Part shown: piece by piece, positions 52,330 through 61,567 of the stretch
How the letters are laid out: the number at the start of each line of letters is the position of its first letter
Position numbering within the stretch: the first letter of the stretch is position 1
From: Deltaproteobacteria bacterium
GTDB taxonomy: Bacteria > JAGRBM01 > JAHCIT01
DNA: 64,000 bases
Assembly (NCBI GenBank): GCA_026129095.1
Contig: JAHCIT010000001.1
Span: forward strand, 554,771-618,770
Direction of reading: 5' to 3'
Notes under the pieces: generated by a model
What the model was told of the DNA's origin: nothing
What the model saw: only the letters and a program-made list of their open reading frames with translations
Databases searched by the model: none
Translations under genes and position numbers: made by a program

Positions 52330-53202
52330 CTAGGGCCTTTTCAGGCAGCTATCAAGATAATCCGAAAGTTGGTCCTTCCAATGCCGAGGAGGCTGAGCGG
52401 GGAAAAACCGGCTCCATTTGTCCAGTGACAAAACAGACCACGCAGGCCGCCGGGCCGGAGCAGCGAATTCGGCTGACGACACCGGCACAACCCTCTTTGC
52501 ACGGATCAGTTCGCCCCGCTTTTGGGCTCCCTCCACAATTGCCTTGGCGAACTCATACCATGTGCAATTTCCCGATGCGGTCCAATGGAGCAGCCCCGTG
52601 ACGTCTGGCCGGCCGGGGAGCAGCCAGAGTGCACGAGCGAGGTCATGGCTCCACGTCGGCGCCCCCCGCTGGTCATCCACCACGCGAAGCTCGTCCTGTA
52701 TACGGGAACGGGCCAGGATTTTCTGTGGGAAATTGTTCTGTCCCGGTCCATAAACCCAGGACGTACGGACTACCACCGCGAGGGGATCGGCCTCACAAAC
52801 CCGCCGCTCACCTTCAGCCTTGGATCGTCCGTATTCACTCCGGGGGTTTACTGGATCATCCGGCTCATATGGCTGTGTGCCGTCACCACCAAACACATAG
52901 TCAGTGGACAGATGCACAAGACGAATTCCTGCCGACCTGCACAGTCGCGCGATCTGTCCGGGTGCTTCCGCATTGGCCCTCCAAGCGGTTTCCCTGTTGG
53001 TTTCGCAGGCGTCCACAGCCGTATAGGCCGCACAATTAAACAGGAGATCCGGACGAAACTCACTAATGACCGTTTTAACGGCACTATCACTGGTAATATC
53101 GAGTTGACCATGCGCGTATGCCATTACAGTCGTATTTTTTGGGGCCGTAGCAACAAGATCGCGGCCTACCTGTCCCCCCGCTCCCGTGATAAGAGCTCTC
53201 AC
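52330..53202 (-). CDS. rmlD: dTDP-4-dehydrorhamnose reductase
   Basis: The 290-residue SDR-type protein has the NADP-binding ITGAGGQVGRDL, STDYVFGGDGTQPY, and the YxxxK motif in EYGRSKAEGE. It reduces dTDP-4-keto-L-rhamnose to dTDP-L-rhamnose in O-antigen and surface-polysaccharide synthesis. The other rml genes are not in this window, so the gene is isolated. Start ATG 53202 lies three bases after the rnhA stop. Confidence 0.9.
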   Translation of the reverse strand: MRALITGAGGQVGRDLVATAPKNTTVMAYAHGQLDITSDSAVKTVISEFRPDLLFNCAAYTAVDACETNRETAWRANAEAPGQIARLCRSAGIRLVHLSTDYVFGGDGTQPYEPDDPVNPRSEYGRSKAEGERRVCEADPLAVVVRTSWVYGPGQNNFPQKILARSRIQDELRVVDDQRGAPTWSHDLARALWLLPGRPDVTGLLHWTASGNCTWYEFAKAIVEGAQKRGELIRAKRVVPVSSAEFAAPARRPAWSVLSLDKWSRFFPAQPPRHWKDQLSDYLDSCLKRP

Positions 53203-53205
53203 GAG

Positions 53206-53616
53206 TCACCGCACCCTGTTCCCGTCAATAGCTCTATTGGCAAGATCGTCAGCCTCACGGTTTTCTTCCCGGGGCACATGGCGAAATTCATAGGGGCTGA
53301 ATCCTGTGAGCAACTCGGCTGCCCGGTCCCGTAAAGGGCGCAGCCGGGGTTCCTTTACCTTCCAGCGCCCGAGTGTTTGCTCAACTACCAGCTTGCTGTC
53401 GGCACGGCAGCGTACGCCCTTGGCACCCAGTTCCTGTGCCTTTTCCAGTGCAAGAATAATCGCCTCATATTCAGCCTCGTTATTGGTACGGCAGTCACCA
53501 AGATAGGCCGCCACCTCTGCTACGATCCGGCCCTTTTCATCCTTGAGCACGGCGCCAGCTCCGGCAGGACCGGGATTTCCACGGGCCGCACCATCGGTAT
53601 AAATCGTTAAAATCAT
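53206..53616 (-). CDS. rnhA: Ribonuclease HI
   Basis: The 136-residue protein has the RNase H catalytic set: Asp in IYTDGAARGNPGPAG, Glu in TNNEAEYEAI, Asp in CRADSKLVVEQ, and Asp in ENREADDLAN. It cleaves RNA in RNA-DNA hybrids. It is the short, monomeric form without the basic protrusion of E. coli RNase HI. ATG 53616 has AGGGGTG upstream; the longer TTG/GTG-type frame to 53664 was rejected. Confidence 0.93.
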   Translation of the reverse strand: MILTIYTDGAARGNPGPAGAGAVLKDEKGRIVAEVAAYLGDCRTNNEAEYEAIILALEKAQELGAKGVRCRADSKLVVEQTLGRWKVKEPRLRPLRDRAAELLTGFSPYEFRHVPREENREADDLANRAIDGNRVR

Positions 53617-53682
53617 CCGGCACCCCTGCGCGCCAACCAAAGTCCCTTGAAGGAGGCGTCCCATCCTGTAGAATTGCCAGTA

Positions 53683-54486
53683 ATGCTGAGCAAGTGGTCA
53701 CGGGTGGTCCTAGCCGTATCGGCACTCGCCCTGTTCGCCGGAATTTCGGGAATAAACCGCCGCTGGGCGGAGATCTATGCCGGAGAGCCGCCAGTTTCCT
53801 ATCTACTGCCCAAACCGGAACTGTTCCGGTATATTTCCCTCGGTTATGACAAGGCTGTAGCCAGCGCAATGTTTACCCATCTTGTAGGGGCAATATCATG
53901 GGGTGTACAGCCTGAAGCTTACACCCAATGGGTGTACAACACCGTCAGAATCATCAACCTTCTGGACCCCCAGTTCTATACGCCATATGTGGTTGGCGGC
54001 TATTTCCTCAGGGCACAAGAGGGCAACGGACCGGATCTCGCCTTACAGCTGTTTGCCAGTGCATCCACAGTAACAGACCTGTTCGAGCCATTCCTGATGA
54101 CGGCCATGATCTACTATTTCGAGAAAAGGGATCTCGAAAATGCAGCCAAATGGTTTGAGCTCGGTAGCAAAAAGCCCAACGCTCCTGATTATGCAGGCCG
54201 AATCGCCGCCGGTATACGTTACAAATCTGATCCTCGGGCAGCGATGGAACTCATCCTGGATGCCTATTGCTCAACCCCGATGCCCTTCTGGAAGGAGCGT
54301 TATGCCTATGAGTTCCTGGCCTATTTCGAGAAATCCGACATGTCTCCACAGGAACGCACAGCCCTGATTCAGGAGTTTATAAACCGCCTCATGGCCCCCA
54401 CATGCGCTCTTCCCGGTGACACGCCAAGCATGGACTGGCTGACTCCCGAGTTGCGACAGGAAATAAGGCGGGTAATGGGACAATGA
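53683..54486 (+). CDS. Unknown TPR-like protein co-operonic with an ABC exporter
   Basis: The 267-residue protein has an N-terminal hydrophobic anchor (RVVLAVSALALFAGISGI) and a helical, TPR-like body (YVVGGYFLRAQEG, MIYYFEKRDLENAAKWFELG, YAYEFLAYFEKSDMS). It is probably membrane-attached with its body in the periplasm. I do not recognise a family. The stop overlaps the ABC ATPase start (ATGA). The frame is open to TTG 53647, but ATG 53683 is preferred. It may be an accessory subunit of the transporter. Confidence 0.75.
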   Translation: MLSKWSRVVLAVSALALFAGISGINRRWAEIYAGEPPVSYLLPKPELFRYISLGYDKAVASAMFTHLVGAISWGVQPEAYTQWVYNTVRIINLLDPQFYTPYVVGGYFLRAQEGNGPDLALQLFASASTVTDLFEPFLMTAMIYYFEKRDLENAAKWFELGSKKPNAPDYAGRIAAGIRYKSDPRAAMELILDAYCSTPMPFWKERYAYEFLAYFEKSDMSPQERTALIQEFINRLMAPTCALPGDTPSMDWLTPELRQEIRRVMGQ

Positions 54487-55451
54487 CTGAAATAATCTGT
54501 AATCAAGAACCGGTAATAACCGTGGAAGGACTTTCCAAGACTTTCCATACCGGTTTCTGGATGCGTCCCAAAAAAATCCTGAGTGATGTTTCCTTCGCCG
54601 TACGAACAGGAGAATGCGTCGGTTTCCTCGGCCCAAACGGAGCCGGAAAGACAACGACTCTCAAATGCATTCTTGGGCTCCTTGCTTATGAGCACGGAGA
54701 AATACGGATTTTCGGTCAGGATGCGCGTAAAGCTTCTGCCCGGTCGCGCATTGGATATATGCCGGATAATCCCTATTTCTATGACCACCTGAAAGGCGAT
54801 GAGTTTCTGGATTTGGCAGGCCGGCTTCATTCGATTCCAGGCACCGATCGCAAGCGGCGCATCAGCGAGCTCATGGAACTGGTCGGGCTCCCGCATGCCC
54901 GCCGACTTGAACTTCGTAAGTACTCGAAGGGGATGCTGCAGCGAATCGGCATTGCCCAGGCGCTTATCAATGATCCTGATATCGCCATTTTTGACGAACC
55001 AATGGAAGGCCTTGATCCGATTGGCCGCAAGGAAGTGCGCGACCTCCTCCGGAACCTGAACCGCGAACGGGGGAAAACCATATTTTTCAGCACCCACATT
55101 CTTCCGGATATCGAGGTGATCTGTGACCGGGTAATCGTCATCGCAGGAGGAGCACTGCAGGGCTCGGGTTCGCTTGCCGAACTGCTTCCGCCTGGAATCC
55201 GGTCATGGGAAGTCGTGTTTCGCTCTACGGAGGAAGCTGCAGGCAAGCTTTCAGTCGGCGCACAACCAGATTTATCGCGGCCCGGGCTCTGGATCAGTCA
55301 CAGTCGCTCCGAGGAAGACCTCAACCGTCTTCTATCTTCCTTGCAGTCTTCGTCAGAAGCCCAGATCATATCCGTCACGCCCGTGCGAGCACATATTGAG
55401 GACATTTTCTACGAGCGGTTTGGCAACCGGCCGCAGGGGGCGGCCTCATGA
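54483..55451 (+). CDS. ABC transporter ATP-binding protein
   Basis: The 322-residue protein has Walker A GFLGPNGAGKTTT, Q-loop region YMPDNPYFYD, signature KYSKGMLQRIGIAQAL, Walker B DIAIFDEPMEGLDP and the H-loop FFSTHIL. The Walker B/D-loop Met replaces the usual Thr or Ser. It is an ABC-2-type exporter ATPase. Its stop overlaps the permease start by four bases (ATGA). Substrate unknown. Confidence 0.93.
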   Translation: MTEIICNQEPVITVEGLSKTFHTGFWMRPKKILSDVSFAVRTGECVGFLGPNGAGKTTTLKCILGLLAYEHGEIRIFGQDARKASARSRIGYMPDNPYFYDHLKGDEFLDLAGRLHSIPGTDRKRRISELMELVGLPHARRLELRKYSKGMLQRIGIAQALINDPDIAIFDEPMEGLDPIGRKEVRDLLRNLNRERGKTIFFSTHILPDIEVICDRVIVIAGGALQGSGSLAELLPPGIRSWEVVFRSTEEAAGKLSVGAQPDLSRPGLWISHSRSEEDLNRLLSSLQSSSEAQIISVTPVRAHIEDIFYERFGNRPQGAAS

Positions 55452-56224
55452 TCGGACGAATCTGGGCTATAGGCCTCAATACTTTAAGGGAACTGGTGCG
55501 AGACCGGGTGCTCGCCGTGGCGCTATTCTTTGGCATTGCTATCACGATTTTCGCAGGTGTTGTTGCAGCCAAGACGCCGTTGAACTGGGGAGAAGTGGTG
55601 GTGAACGTCGCCCTTGGCGGTATGAACTTTTCACTTGTCTTCATTGCGATCATCATCAGCGTGACGCTGCTGTCCAAAGAAATCGAAAAGAAAACGGTCT
55701 TTACGATTCTGACGAAACCCTTGTCCCGAGCCGAATTCCTCCTGGGCAAATTCTTAGGCATGGCCCTTACGCTGCTGGCTGCCCTGCTGATCATGACGGT
55801 AGTAGTAAAGTGGCTTTGCTGGCGCTCTGCCTGGCCGCTTCAGCCAGTATTCTACCAGGCTGTGGCCAGCATTTATGGCGAGCTGATCGTCGTGGCTTCT
55901 GTGGCCCTGCTGTTTTCGTCGTTTTCGACTCCGTACGTGTCGGGGCTTTTGACTCTTGGCGTCTGGATTGCCGGAACCCTTGCCGGAATCGTCAATAAAA
56001 TGGTGGTCGGGCCTGAAGATATGGATCTGTCCACCCTCCAGGCTATCAAGACGGTCTATCTGTTTCTGCCCGACTTTACCCGCCTCAACCTGAAGGACCG
56101 GGTTCCATACAATCTGCCCCCTCCGGACGACTATTTTCTGTACGCCCCGCTATTTGTCTGCATGTGGACAGCATCCTTGCTGACGGCAGCAATCCTTCTA
56201 TTTGACCGCCGGGATCTGAAATAG
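55448..56224 (+). CDS. ABC-2-type permease
   Basis: The 258-residue membrane protein has about six hydrophobic segments and the cytoplasmic loop LLSKEIEKKTVFTILTKPLS, typical of ABC-2/NosY-like permeases. It forms the transmembrane channel for the ATPase encoded just before it. It ends immediately beside the convergent OmpA-like gene. Confidence 0.9.
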   Translation: MIGRIWAIGLNTLRELVRDRVLAVALFFGIAITIFAGVVAAKTPLNWGEVVVNVALGGMNFSLVFIAIIISVTLLSKEIEKKTVFTILTKPLSRAEFLLGKFLGMALTLLAALLIMTVVVKWLCWRSAWPLQPVFYQAVASIYGELIVVASVALLFSSFSTPYVSGLLTLGVWIAGTLAGIVNKMVVGPEDMDLSTLQAIKTVYLFLPDFTRLNLKDRVPYNLPPPDDYFLYAPLFVCMWTASLLTAAILLFDRRDLK

Positions 56225-57061
56225 TCAGGGCACGAACACGAGCTCGAAACCCGCCGATCGCGGTCCATGACCGGAATCCAGCATCTTTTCATCTACTATG
56301 ATCCGGCTGGCATCCACTCCCCGTGAAACGAGATAGTTTTTGATACTCATTGCCCGCCGGTTCGCGTTGCGCTGAGCCAGCTCCGGGTTGTCAGTTTCAT
56401 CGGAACTGGCCTTGACGATGACTTTCAGTATACGTGGCCGTTTCCCCATCAACAGTACGAGCCGGTCAAGCGGCGGGTAAGCCGATGGTGGCAGCGCGGT
56501 CTGCCCTTCGCCGAAGGAGATAATCTCCTTAAGTGGCTGAATCCGGAGGTCAGATGACCTGTAGCCTGCATCGGCAGCCAGTGCCTCATACATCAATGCC
56601 GCTGGCGGTACAACGGGGGCCGGGTCAGATGAAACCGGCGGCGGAGAAGTATCGGGAGATTTTGCGGCTTCGGGAGACTTCCCTGCCACCGGAACAGGAG
56701 CAGCCGGAACCAGCGGATTCAGGCGAAGTGTCAGCCGTGCACGCCGACGCTCTTTGATATTTATGTTGTCATAAAGACCTGTAATGAACCCATCAGCCAT
56801 CACGCGTATCCGGTAGTCGCCAGGTGCCATTACGACAGAAAAATCTCCACTTTGAGGATCCACTGGAATCACGCGGGCGGTTTCCGAAGGTACCGAAAGT
56901 GATTCAATCTGAAGACGGGCCCCTGGAAGTGGCTCATCCGTCACCCCATGCAGAACCTTTCCGGTAAGCTCTCCAGTAGCCGGAGCCATTTCCTGGGCAT
57001 GAACTCCGGCAGAAATAGAGGCGGCCACCAATAGGGTTGCCAATGCCATTTTTCGGATCAT
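56225..57061 (-). CDS. OmpA-like protein with N-terminal carboxypeptidase-regulatory-like domain
   Basis: The 278-residue protein has a signal peptide (ALATLLVAASISAGVHA, cleaved before QEMAP). A beta-sandwich resembling the carboxypeptidase regulatory domain follows (GKVLHGVTDEPLPGARLQI). A Pro-rich linker leads to an OmpA-like peptidoglycan-binding domain (SFGEGQTALPPSAYPPLDRL, VIVKASSDETDN, LAQRNANRRAMSIKNYLVSRGVD). It tethers outer envelope to wall. Its start overlaps the nitroreductase-like stop (ATGA). Confidence 0.86.
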   Translation of the reverse strand: MIRKMALATLLVAASISAGVHAQEMAPATGELTGKVLHGVTDEPLPGARLQIESLSVPSETARVIPVDPQSGDFSVVMAPGDYRIRVMADGFITGLYDNINIKERRRARLTLRLNPLVPAAPVPVAGKSPEAAKSPDTSPPPVSSDPAPVVPPAALMYEALAADAGYRSSDLRIQPLKEIISFGEGQTALPPSAYPPLDRLVLLMGKRPRILKVIVKASSDETDNPELAQRNANRRAMSIKNYLVSRGVDASRIIVDEKMLDSGHGPRSAGFELVFVP

Positions 57062-57726
57062 GAAGATTTCCTCCCGTGCCGGAAGCGATTGTGAACTACC
57101 ATGTAGTCCCGTGCAGTTCCTGCACGGCGATCCAGCCGCTCGCGCAAGCGATGATAGTATTCATGAAAGTCACTTATGACAGAAATACCAAAAACTTCTT
57201 CGCCCGTCAGCCCCGGATAACCGACAGCAAGAGCCGCGACCACCCGCCACCCTTCCCGTGCGGAAAGAACGCGTTTTACCTCCCGCCCATCAAACCCCAG
57301 CACCGGGCACGAGCCCAATCCGTGTGTTTGCGCGGATGATGCAATTCGTTCCAGCGCCTGTATCAGGTCGAATCTCTCGCCGTCGATCGACCGGAGACGG
57401 TCCACCATAGCCTGACGTGACAGGGCCATGATGATGAGCGGTGCCGACCGGACCCAGAAGTTGATCCGGTTCAATCCCTTGCAAAGGGCATCTCCAAGCT
57501 CTGCTCGCAGACCAGGATCAGAAACAAACACCAGCCGTTCCCGTGCCGGATCTCCTACACGCGGACCAGCCATTGCTGCCCGCTCCATGTCCGAAACCGC
57601 CCGGTCAGGTACCGGATCGGGCTTAAACGTGCGCATGAGGCCCCGGCCGGACCACTGCGAAAGCAGAAGCCCCGCAAGGTCGTCGGTGGGCGGATGCTCT
57701 GGCATACCCCATTGTGTCCAGCGCAT
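57058..57726 (-). CDS. Nitroreductase-like protein
   Basis: The product (222 residues from ATG 57726) has nitroreductase-family features: a Ser/Arg-rich opening (LSQWSGRGLMRTFKPDPV), AAMAGPRVGDPARERLVFVSD, a central helix rich in Arg, and AHGLGS-like segment SSAQTHGLGSCPVLGFDG. This fits a flavin-dependent fold, though the FMN loop is not certain. A longer frame opens to 57849; starts at 57726 or 57705 are both possible. Its TGA overlaps the OmpA-like gene. Confidence 0.7.
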   Translation of the reverse strand: MRWTQWGMPEHPPTDDLAGLLLSQWSGRGLMRTFKPDPVPDRAVSDMERAAMAGPRVGDPARERLVFVSDPGLRAELGDALCKGLNRINFWVRSAPLIIMALSRQAMVDRLRSIDGERFDLIQALERIASSAQTHGLGSCPVLGFDGREVKRVLSAREGWRVVAALAVGYPGLTGEEVFGISVISDFHEYYHRLRERLDRRAGTARDYMVVHNRFRHGRKSS

Positions 57727-57782
57727 GGGGGGTACAGTCAACTTGTGATTGATGCACTGGAACTGGTTTCCGTTCACACTGG

Positions 57783-59945
57783 ATGACAGCCATGCAGTAT
57801 GCAGTCGCCCCAGCATCCGACCCGTTTGACCGGATTCGGCACTGGTCAATCACAATACTGGTGATAATTTCACAGATTCTGCTGGTATGGGCAGATCCCA
57901 CAGCTCGGCCATTTCATCTGGCAGTACTGGGAGCGGCTGTTCTGGGGCTGGTTCTTCCCGAACGGCAGCGGCTTTCTATCCCGGTCGCTTTCTGGAATAC
58001 CGCCGTCGTACTTATGCTGGCCGGTGCCGTGCTCTGGATCCGTCAGGATCCCGTCATGCTATTCGAGGTGCTGCTCTATTTCCTCGAACTGCTGCTGGTC
58101 GTAAAGCTTTTCTCGCGCCGCCAGTCCCGGGATTATTGGCAGATCGTTGTGGCTGCCTATTTCATTCTTATTGCTGGCGTCATGGCCATGGCATCCGTGT
58201 GGACAATGGTGCTGCTCGTCGTGGTGCTCGGCTTCATTGTCATGGCATTGGTGGCAGATACGGCTGCCGAACCTGCGGCTGTTTCCGGCAACTTTGATCA
58301 GCCGGTGCTTGCCGGAGAAGGAGATCCGGCTGGCGATCTCCGGACCGGAACGGTGCTCACTCTCACCGTTACCATTGTGGTTGCTGCAGCCACATTCGTT
58401 GCAATTCCACGCCTTTCAAGAGCCATGTTCGACATAGGCATGTTCCGAACCGGTGGAGGAACCCGGTCCGGATTTTCTGGACAGGTAGACCTGGCTCAGC
58501 GTGGCGAAATTGGACTTGATCCTTCAGTCGTCGGCCGTCTTCGTATCCAGCCAGTTGGCGACGGCCTGCCGGACGAAATGTTCTATGTAGTTGGAAGACG
58601 GCTTGACCATTTCGATGGGATATTGTGGTACGCCGATGACTCCAATGCGACTCCGGTTTACCCAAGCCGTGGTGGAATCCTCTGGCTCCGGCCTGAATGG
58701 CCGGACCAGCGCGCCCGCCGCTACGAAATCCTCCTGAAGCCGATTGGACAGCCGTTCCTTCCCCACTTGGAGCGGACGATCGCCATCCGCTTTGCTCATC
58801 CGGTGCAACTGGCCACTAGCTATCCGCAAAGCAACGTCATTTTGGCTCCAATTCCATCCCAACCCATCCGTTATGATGGATGGTTCACGGACCTCCCGAT
58901 GACTGACACCAGTCGGGCCGACCCGGTAACCTACCTGACAGCTATTCCGGAGACGATTGACCCCCGAGTGAAGTTACTGGCCGCGTCGCTGGCTGCCGGA
59001 AATCCAGGCACCCGTGAAACCATCCGGCGCATTGATCAGCATCTCCGTGCTACCGGGTTTCATTACTCACTTGAACGGCCAGCCACTGGTTCGGAAGATA
59101 TCGTCGCTTCATTCCTGTTCGATTCGAAGCAGGGCCATTGTGAGTATTTCGCCTCCGCTGCTGCCCTGCTGGCCAGACTGAATGGCATTCCGGCACGCGT
59201 AGTAACCGGCTTCCTCGTGCGCGAAAGAGCGAGCGAAGACGAATGGCTTATTCGCATGCAGAATGCTCATGCCTGGGTGGAATATTTGGATCCTGTTTCG
59301 GGCTGGAATCGGCTGGACCCATCACCACGGGATCCGGGTATTGAACTGGCGGCACAAACACGATGGTGGCTTTCACTCCAAACACTCATCGGGCGTATCG
59401 AGTTCTGGTGGCACGACAAGGTGATAGACTTTGAGCAGGCTGACCAGTTCAGGATGCTGAAAGCCCTTCTGGACCAGCTAAACAGGATAGGCCATCGGGA
59501 AAACAAAACCGCAAGGACAGAGAATCAGGCCGAGACGGGAAGCTCCACAAGCATCCGGGATAATCTTGGCTGGGCTGTCGCGGCCATCATGGCCTTTGTC
59601 CTTATTGGTGCAGGATATTCTTCAGCAATCCGCCGGAAAAGGGCCCGTCAGAAGCACCCTGCAACCGGATACTATCTCCAGCTTGCCGCAGTTCTTGGAA
59701 TCAATGACCCCGAGGACGGTGGAATTCCCGCCGGGAAGGCAGTGTCTGATGCCGTTGACCGCCGGAAACTTACTCCAGCCCAGCGGGAGCGGATCCGCCT
59801 CTGGGTAGAAATGTACCACCAGGGCCGGTTTGGCCATATCGAAGGAAAACCTGGCGTCAAGCAGCTTGGTCTTCTGACCAGCGAATTAATAGCATCCCTG
59901 AGCATGCCGGAATCACCGGCGAACCCCGAGCACAAAGAGTCATGA
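57783..59945 (+). CDS. TgpA-type transglutaminase-like membrane protein (DUF3488 plus transglutaminase domain)
   Basis: The 720-residue protein has an N-terminal block of about six to seven transmembrane segments (DUF3488 type) and a large extracytoplasmic region. The transglutaminase triad is Cys in KQGHCEYFASA, His in QNAHAWVEYLD, and Asp in NRLDPSPRD. A further hydrophobic helix (GWAVAAIMAFVLIGAG) and a short C-terminal DUF4129-like tail follow. It likely works in the cell envelope, though the target is unknown. The stop overlaps the adenylate-cyclase stop by six bases. Confidence 0.9.
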   Translation: MTAMQYAVAPASDPFDRIRHWSITILVIISQILLVWADPTARPFHLAVLGAAVLGLVLPERQRLSIPVAFWNTAVVLMLAGAVLWIRQDPVMLFEVLLYFLELLLVVKLFSRRQSRDYWQIVVAAYFILIAGVMAMASVWTMVLLVVVLGFIVMALVADTAAEPAAVSGNFDQPVLAGEGDPAGDLRTGTVLTLTVTIVVAAATFVAIPRLSRAMFDIGMFRTGGGTRSGFSGQVDLAQRGEIGLDPSVVGRLRIQPVGDGLPDEMFYVVGRRLDHFDGILWYADDSNATPVYPSRGGILWLRPEWPDQRARRYEILLKPIGQPFLPHLERTIAIRFAHPVQLATSYPQSNVILAPIPSQPIRYDGWFTDLPMTDTSRADPVTYLTAIPETIDPRVKLLAASLAAGNPGTRETIRRIDQHLRATGFHYSLERPATGSEDIVASFLFDSKQGHCEYFASAAALLARLNGIPARVVTGFLVRERASEDEWLIRMQNAHAWVEYLDPVSGWNRLDPSPRDPGIELAAQTRWWLSLQTLIGRIEFWWHDKVIDFEQADQFRMLKALLDQLNRIGHRENKTARTENQAETGSSTSIRDNLGWAVAAIMAFVLIGAGYSSAIRRKRARQKHPATGYYLQLAAVLGINDPEDGGIPAGKAVSDAVDRRKLTPAQRERIRLWVEMYHQGRFGHIEGKPGVKQLGLLTSELIASLSMPESPANPEHKES

Positions 59946-61475
59946 CGAAGATGGTCCGGCGGTTCCTGTCGGCACATGTTCCGGCAACGCACCAATCCCG
60001 GCCTTGATTCCTGTCACCTTATAGACCGATACGGCCTGCTGCTTTCCCTTGAGCTGAAGATCGCCTGCGTGCTCGGCATCAACAAGATGCTTCACCTTCT
60101 CATACGTAGAACCGCTTATGGCAATCTCCCCACGGCGCGCCTGACCTTCCAGTCGAGCAGCTGTGTTCACGCCATCGCCGATCGCCGTATAATCATAGCG
60201 CTCCTCGGTTCCTATATTCCCCACAACCACTTCGGCAGTATTGATACCAATTCCTACTTCCACCGGCTTCCAGCCCCATTCGATACGCAGCACATTTTCT
60301 GCATTTACTGCATCACGGATCCGGAGTGCGGCTCGAACAGCCCGCTCGGCGTGGTCGTCAAAATAGATCGGGGCGCCAAACAGCGCCATCACGCAGTCAC
60401 CGATAAACTTGTCCAGCGTGCCCAGTTCATCACCAATAATGGCAGCCATCAGTTTGAAATACTTGTTCAGGATATTAACCACATCGCGGGGATTCATCTC
60501 TTCGGACATTGTGGTGAACCCGCGAATATCAACGAACATGACCGTCACGGCCTGGCTTTTCCCCCCCAGTTGAAGCTGTGTCGGGTTGGAAAGCACCTGG
60601 TCCAGCAGGCCCTTGGATACATACCGGCCGAGGGCATTTGTCTCCTGTTCCTTACGGAGCAGTTTCGCCGCCATCCGGTTGAATGCATGCGTGATTGCGC
60701 CAATTTCATCCGAGGTCGTTACCGGCGTCACGTAGTCGAGCTTGCCCCGGCCGACAATTTCGATTCCGCTCTTGAGAGTGGATAGCGGATTAACCAGCAA
60801 CCGGGCGACCAGCATCGTGAGCATGACACCGAGAATGAAGATCGGCAGCGCAACCAGCGATACCCGGCGCGCACTTTCGACGAATGCCAGCCGTATCTGA
60901 TGCTCAAGGTTTACCAGAACCACAAGTCCGCCAATGGTGCGGTTCTTGAAGCTGACAGGAACCCATATCTGGCGCGTGCTTAGAATTTTCGTCAGGGCTG
61001 GCTGGTCTGTAACTTGAAATGGCTGACGGGTAACCGGATCAAAGTAGCGCTCGCCCGCATAGTTAATTTCAAGGGCTGACAGCACTCTTGCCTCATGATC
61101 AATAAAGAATGCCCCCACTACCTCCGGACGGCTTCGGAACACATCGAGCGCATCGCCCATGATAAGATCGTCCTGGATAAGGATAGATTCCTTTGCATAC
61201 TTGGCCACCGTCTCCGACAGTGCGAGAAACGATTTTTCCTGTGCATTTTCGATCGATGCCTTTTCCTGAAAAAGCAGGACACCCGCAACCGATCCCACAG
61301 CAAGCACCAGAATGCCGACAACCAGCGTCTCAAGCTTGAGCAGCAGGGTAGCCCGTTGCCGGAACTCAGTCTCGGCCTGAACGCCTGGAGATACATTACC
61401 GGATGGCCGCACCGGACGGGCAACCGGCTTTGCCGGTGAATTTGCTTTTACTGTGGCAGGCTTGGCCGTGCTCAT
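59940..61475 (-). CDS. Membrane adenylate/guanylate cyclase with HAMP domain
   Basis: The 511-residue protein has two membrane helices around an N-terminal periplasmic sensor (about residues 50-72 and 205-225). A HAMP segment follows (LVNPLSTLKSGIEIVGRGKLDY). The class III cyclase domain has metal Asp residues in VMFVDIRGFTTM and KFIGDCVMALFGAP, and the Asp/Asn/Arg set in YTAIGDGVNTAARLEG. The Lys in LDKFIGD suggests adenylate-type specificity. Pro-rich, Ala-rich start residues (KPATVKANSPAKP) are unusual. Confidence 0.9.
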   Translation of the reverse strand: MSTAKPATVKANSPAKPVARPVRPSGNVSPGVQAETEFRQRATLLLKLETLVVGILVLAVGSVAGVLLFQEKASIENAQEKSFLALSETVAKYAKESILIQDDLIMGDALDVFRSRPEVVGAFFIDHEARVLSALEINYAGERYFDPVTRQPFQVTDQPALTKILSTRQIWVPVSFKNRTIGGLVVLVNLEHQIRLAFVESARRVSLVALPIFILGVMLTMLVARLLVNPLSTLKSGIEIVGRGKLDYVTPVTTSDEIGAITHAFNRMAAKLLRKEQETNALGRYVSKGLLDQVLSNPTQLQLGGKSQAVTVMFVDIRGFTTMSEEMNPRDVVNILNKYFKLMAAIIGDELGTLDKFIGDCVMALFGAPIYFDDHAERAVRAALRIRDAVNAENVLRIEWGWKPVEVGIGINTAEVVVGNIGTEERYDYTAIGDGVNTAARLEGQARRGEIAISGSTYEKVKHLVDAEHAGDLQLKGKQQAVSVYKVTGIKAGIGALPEHVPTGTAGPSSS

Positions 61476-61567
61476 GCCGGACTTATTTCCACAATCTGGC
61501 CCATTGTTCCACCAAGAGGCATGGATTGATTAAACCCGATCCTGAGCAGTGGTTCAATGCCTTCATG

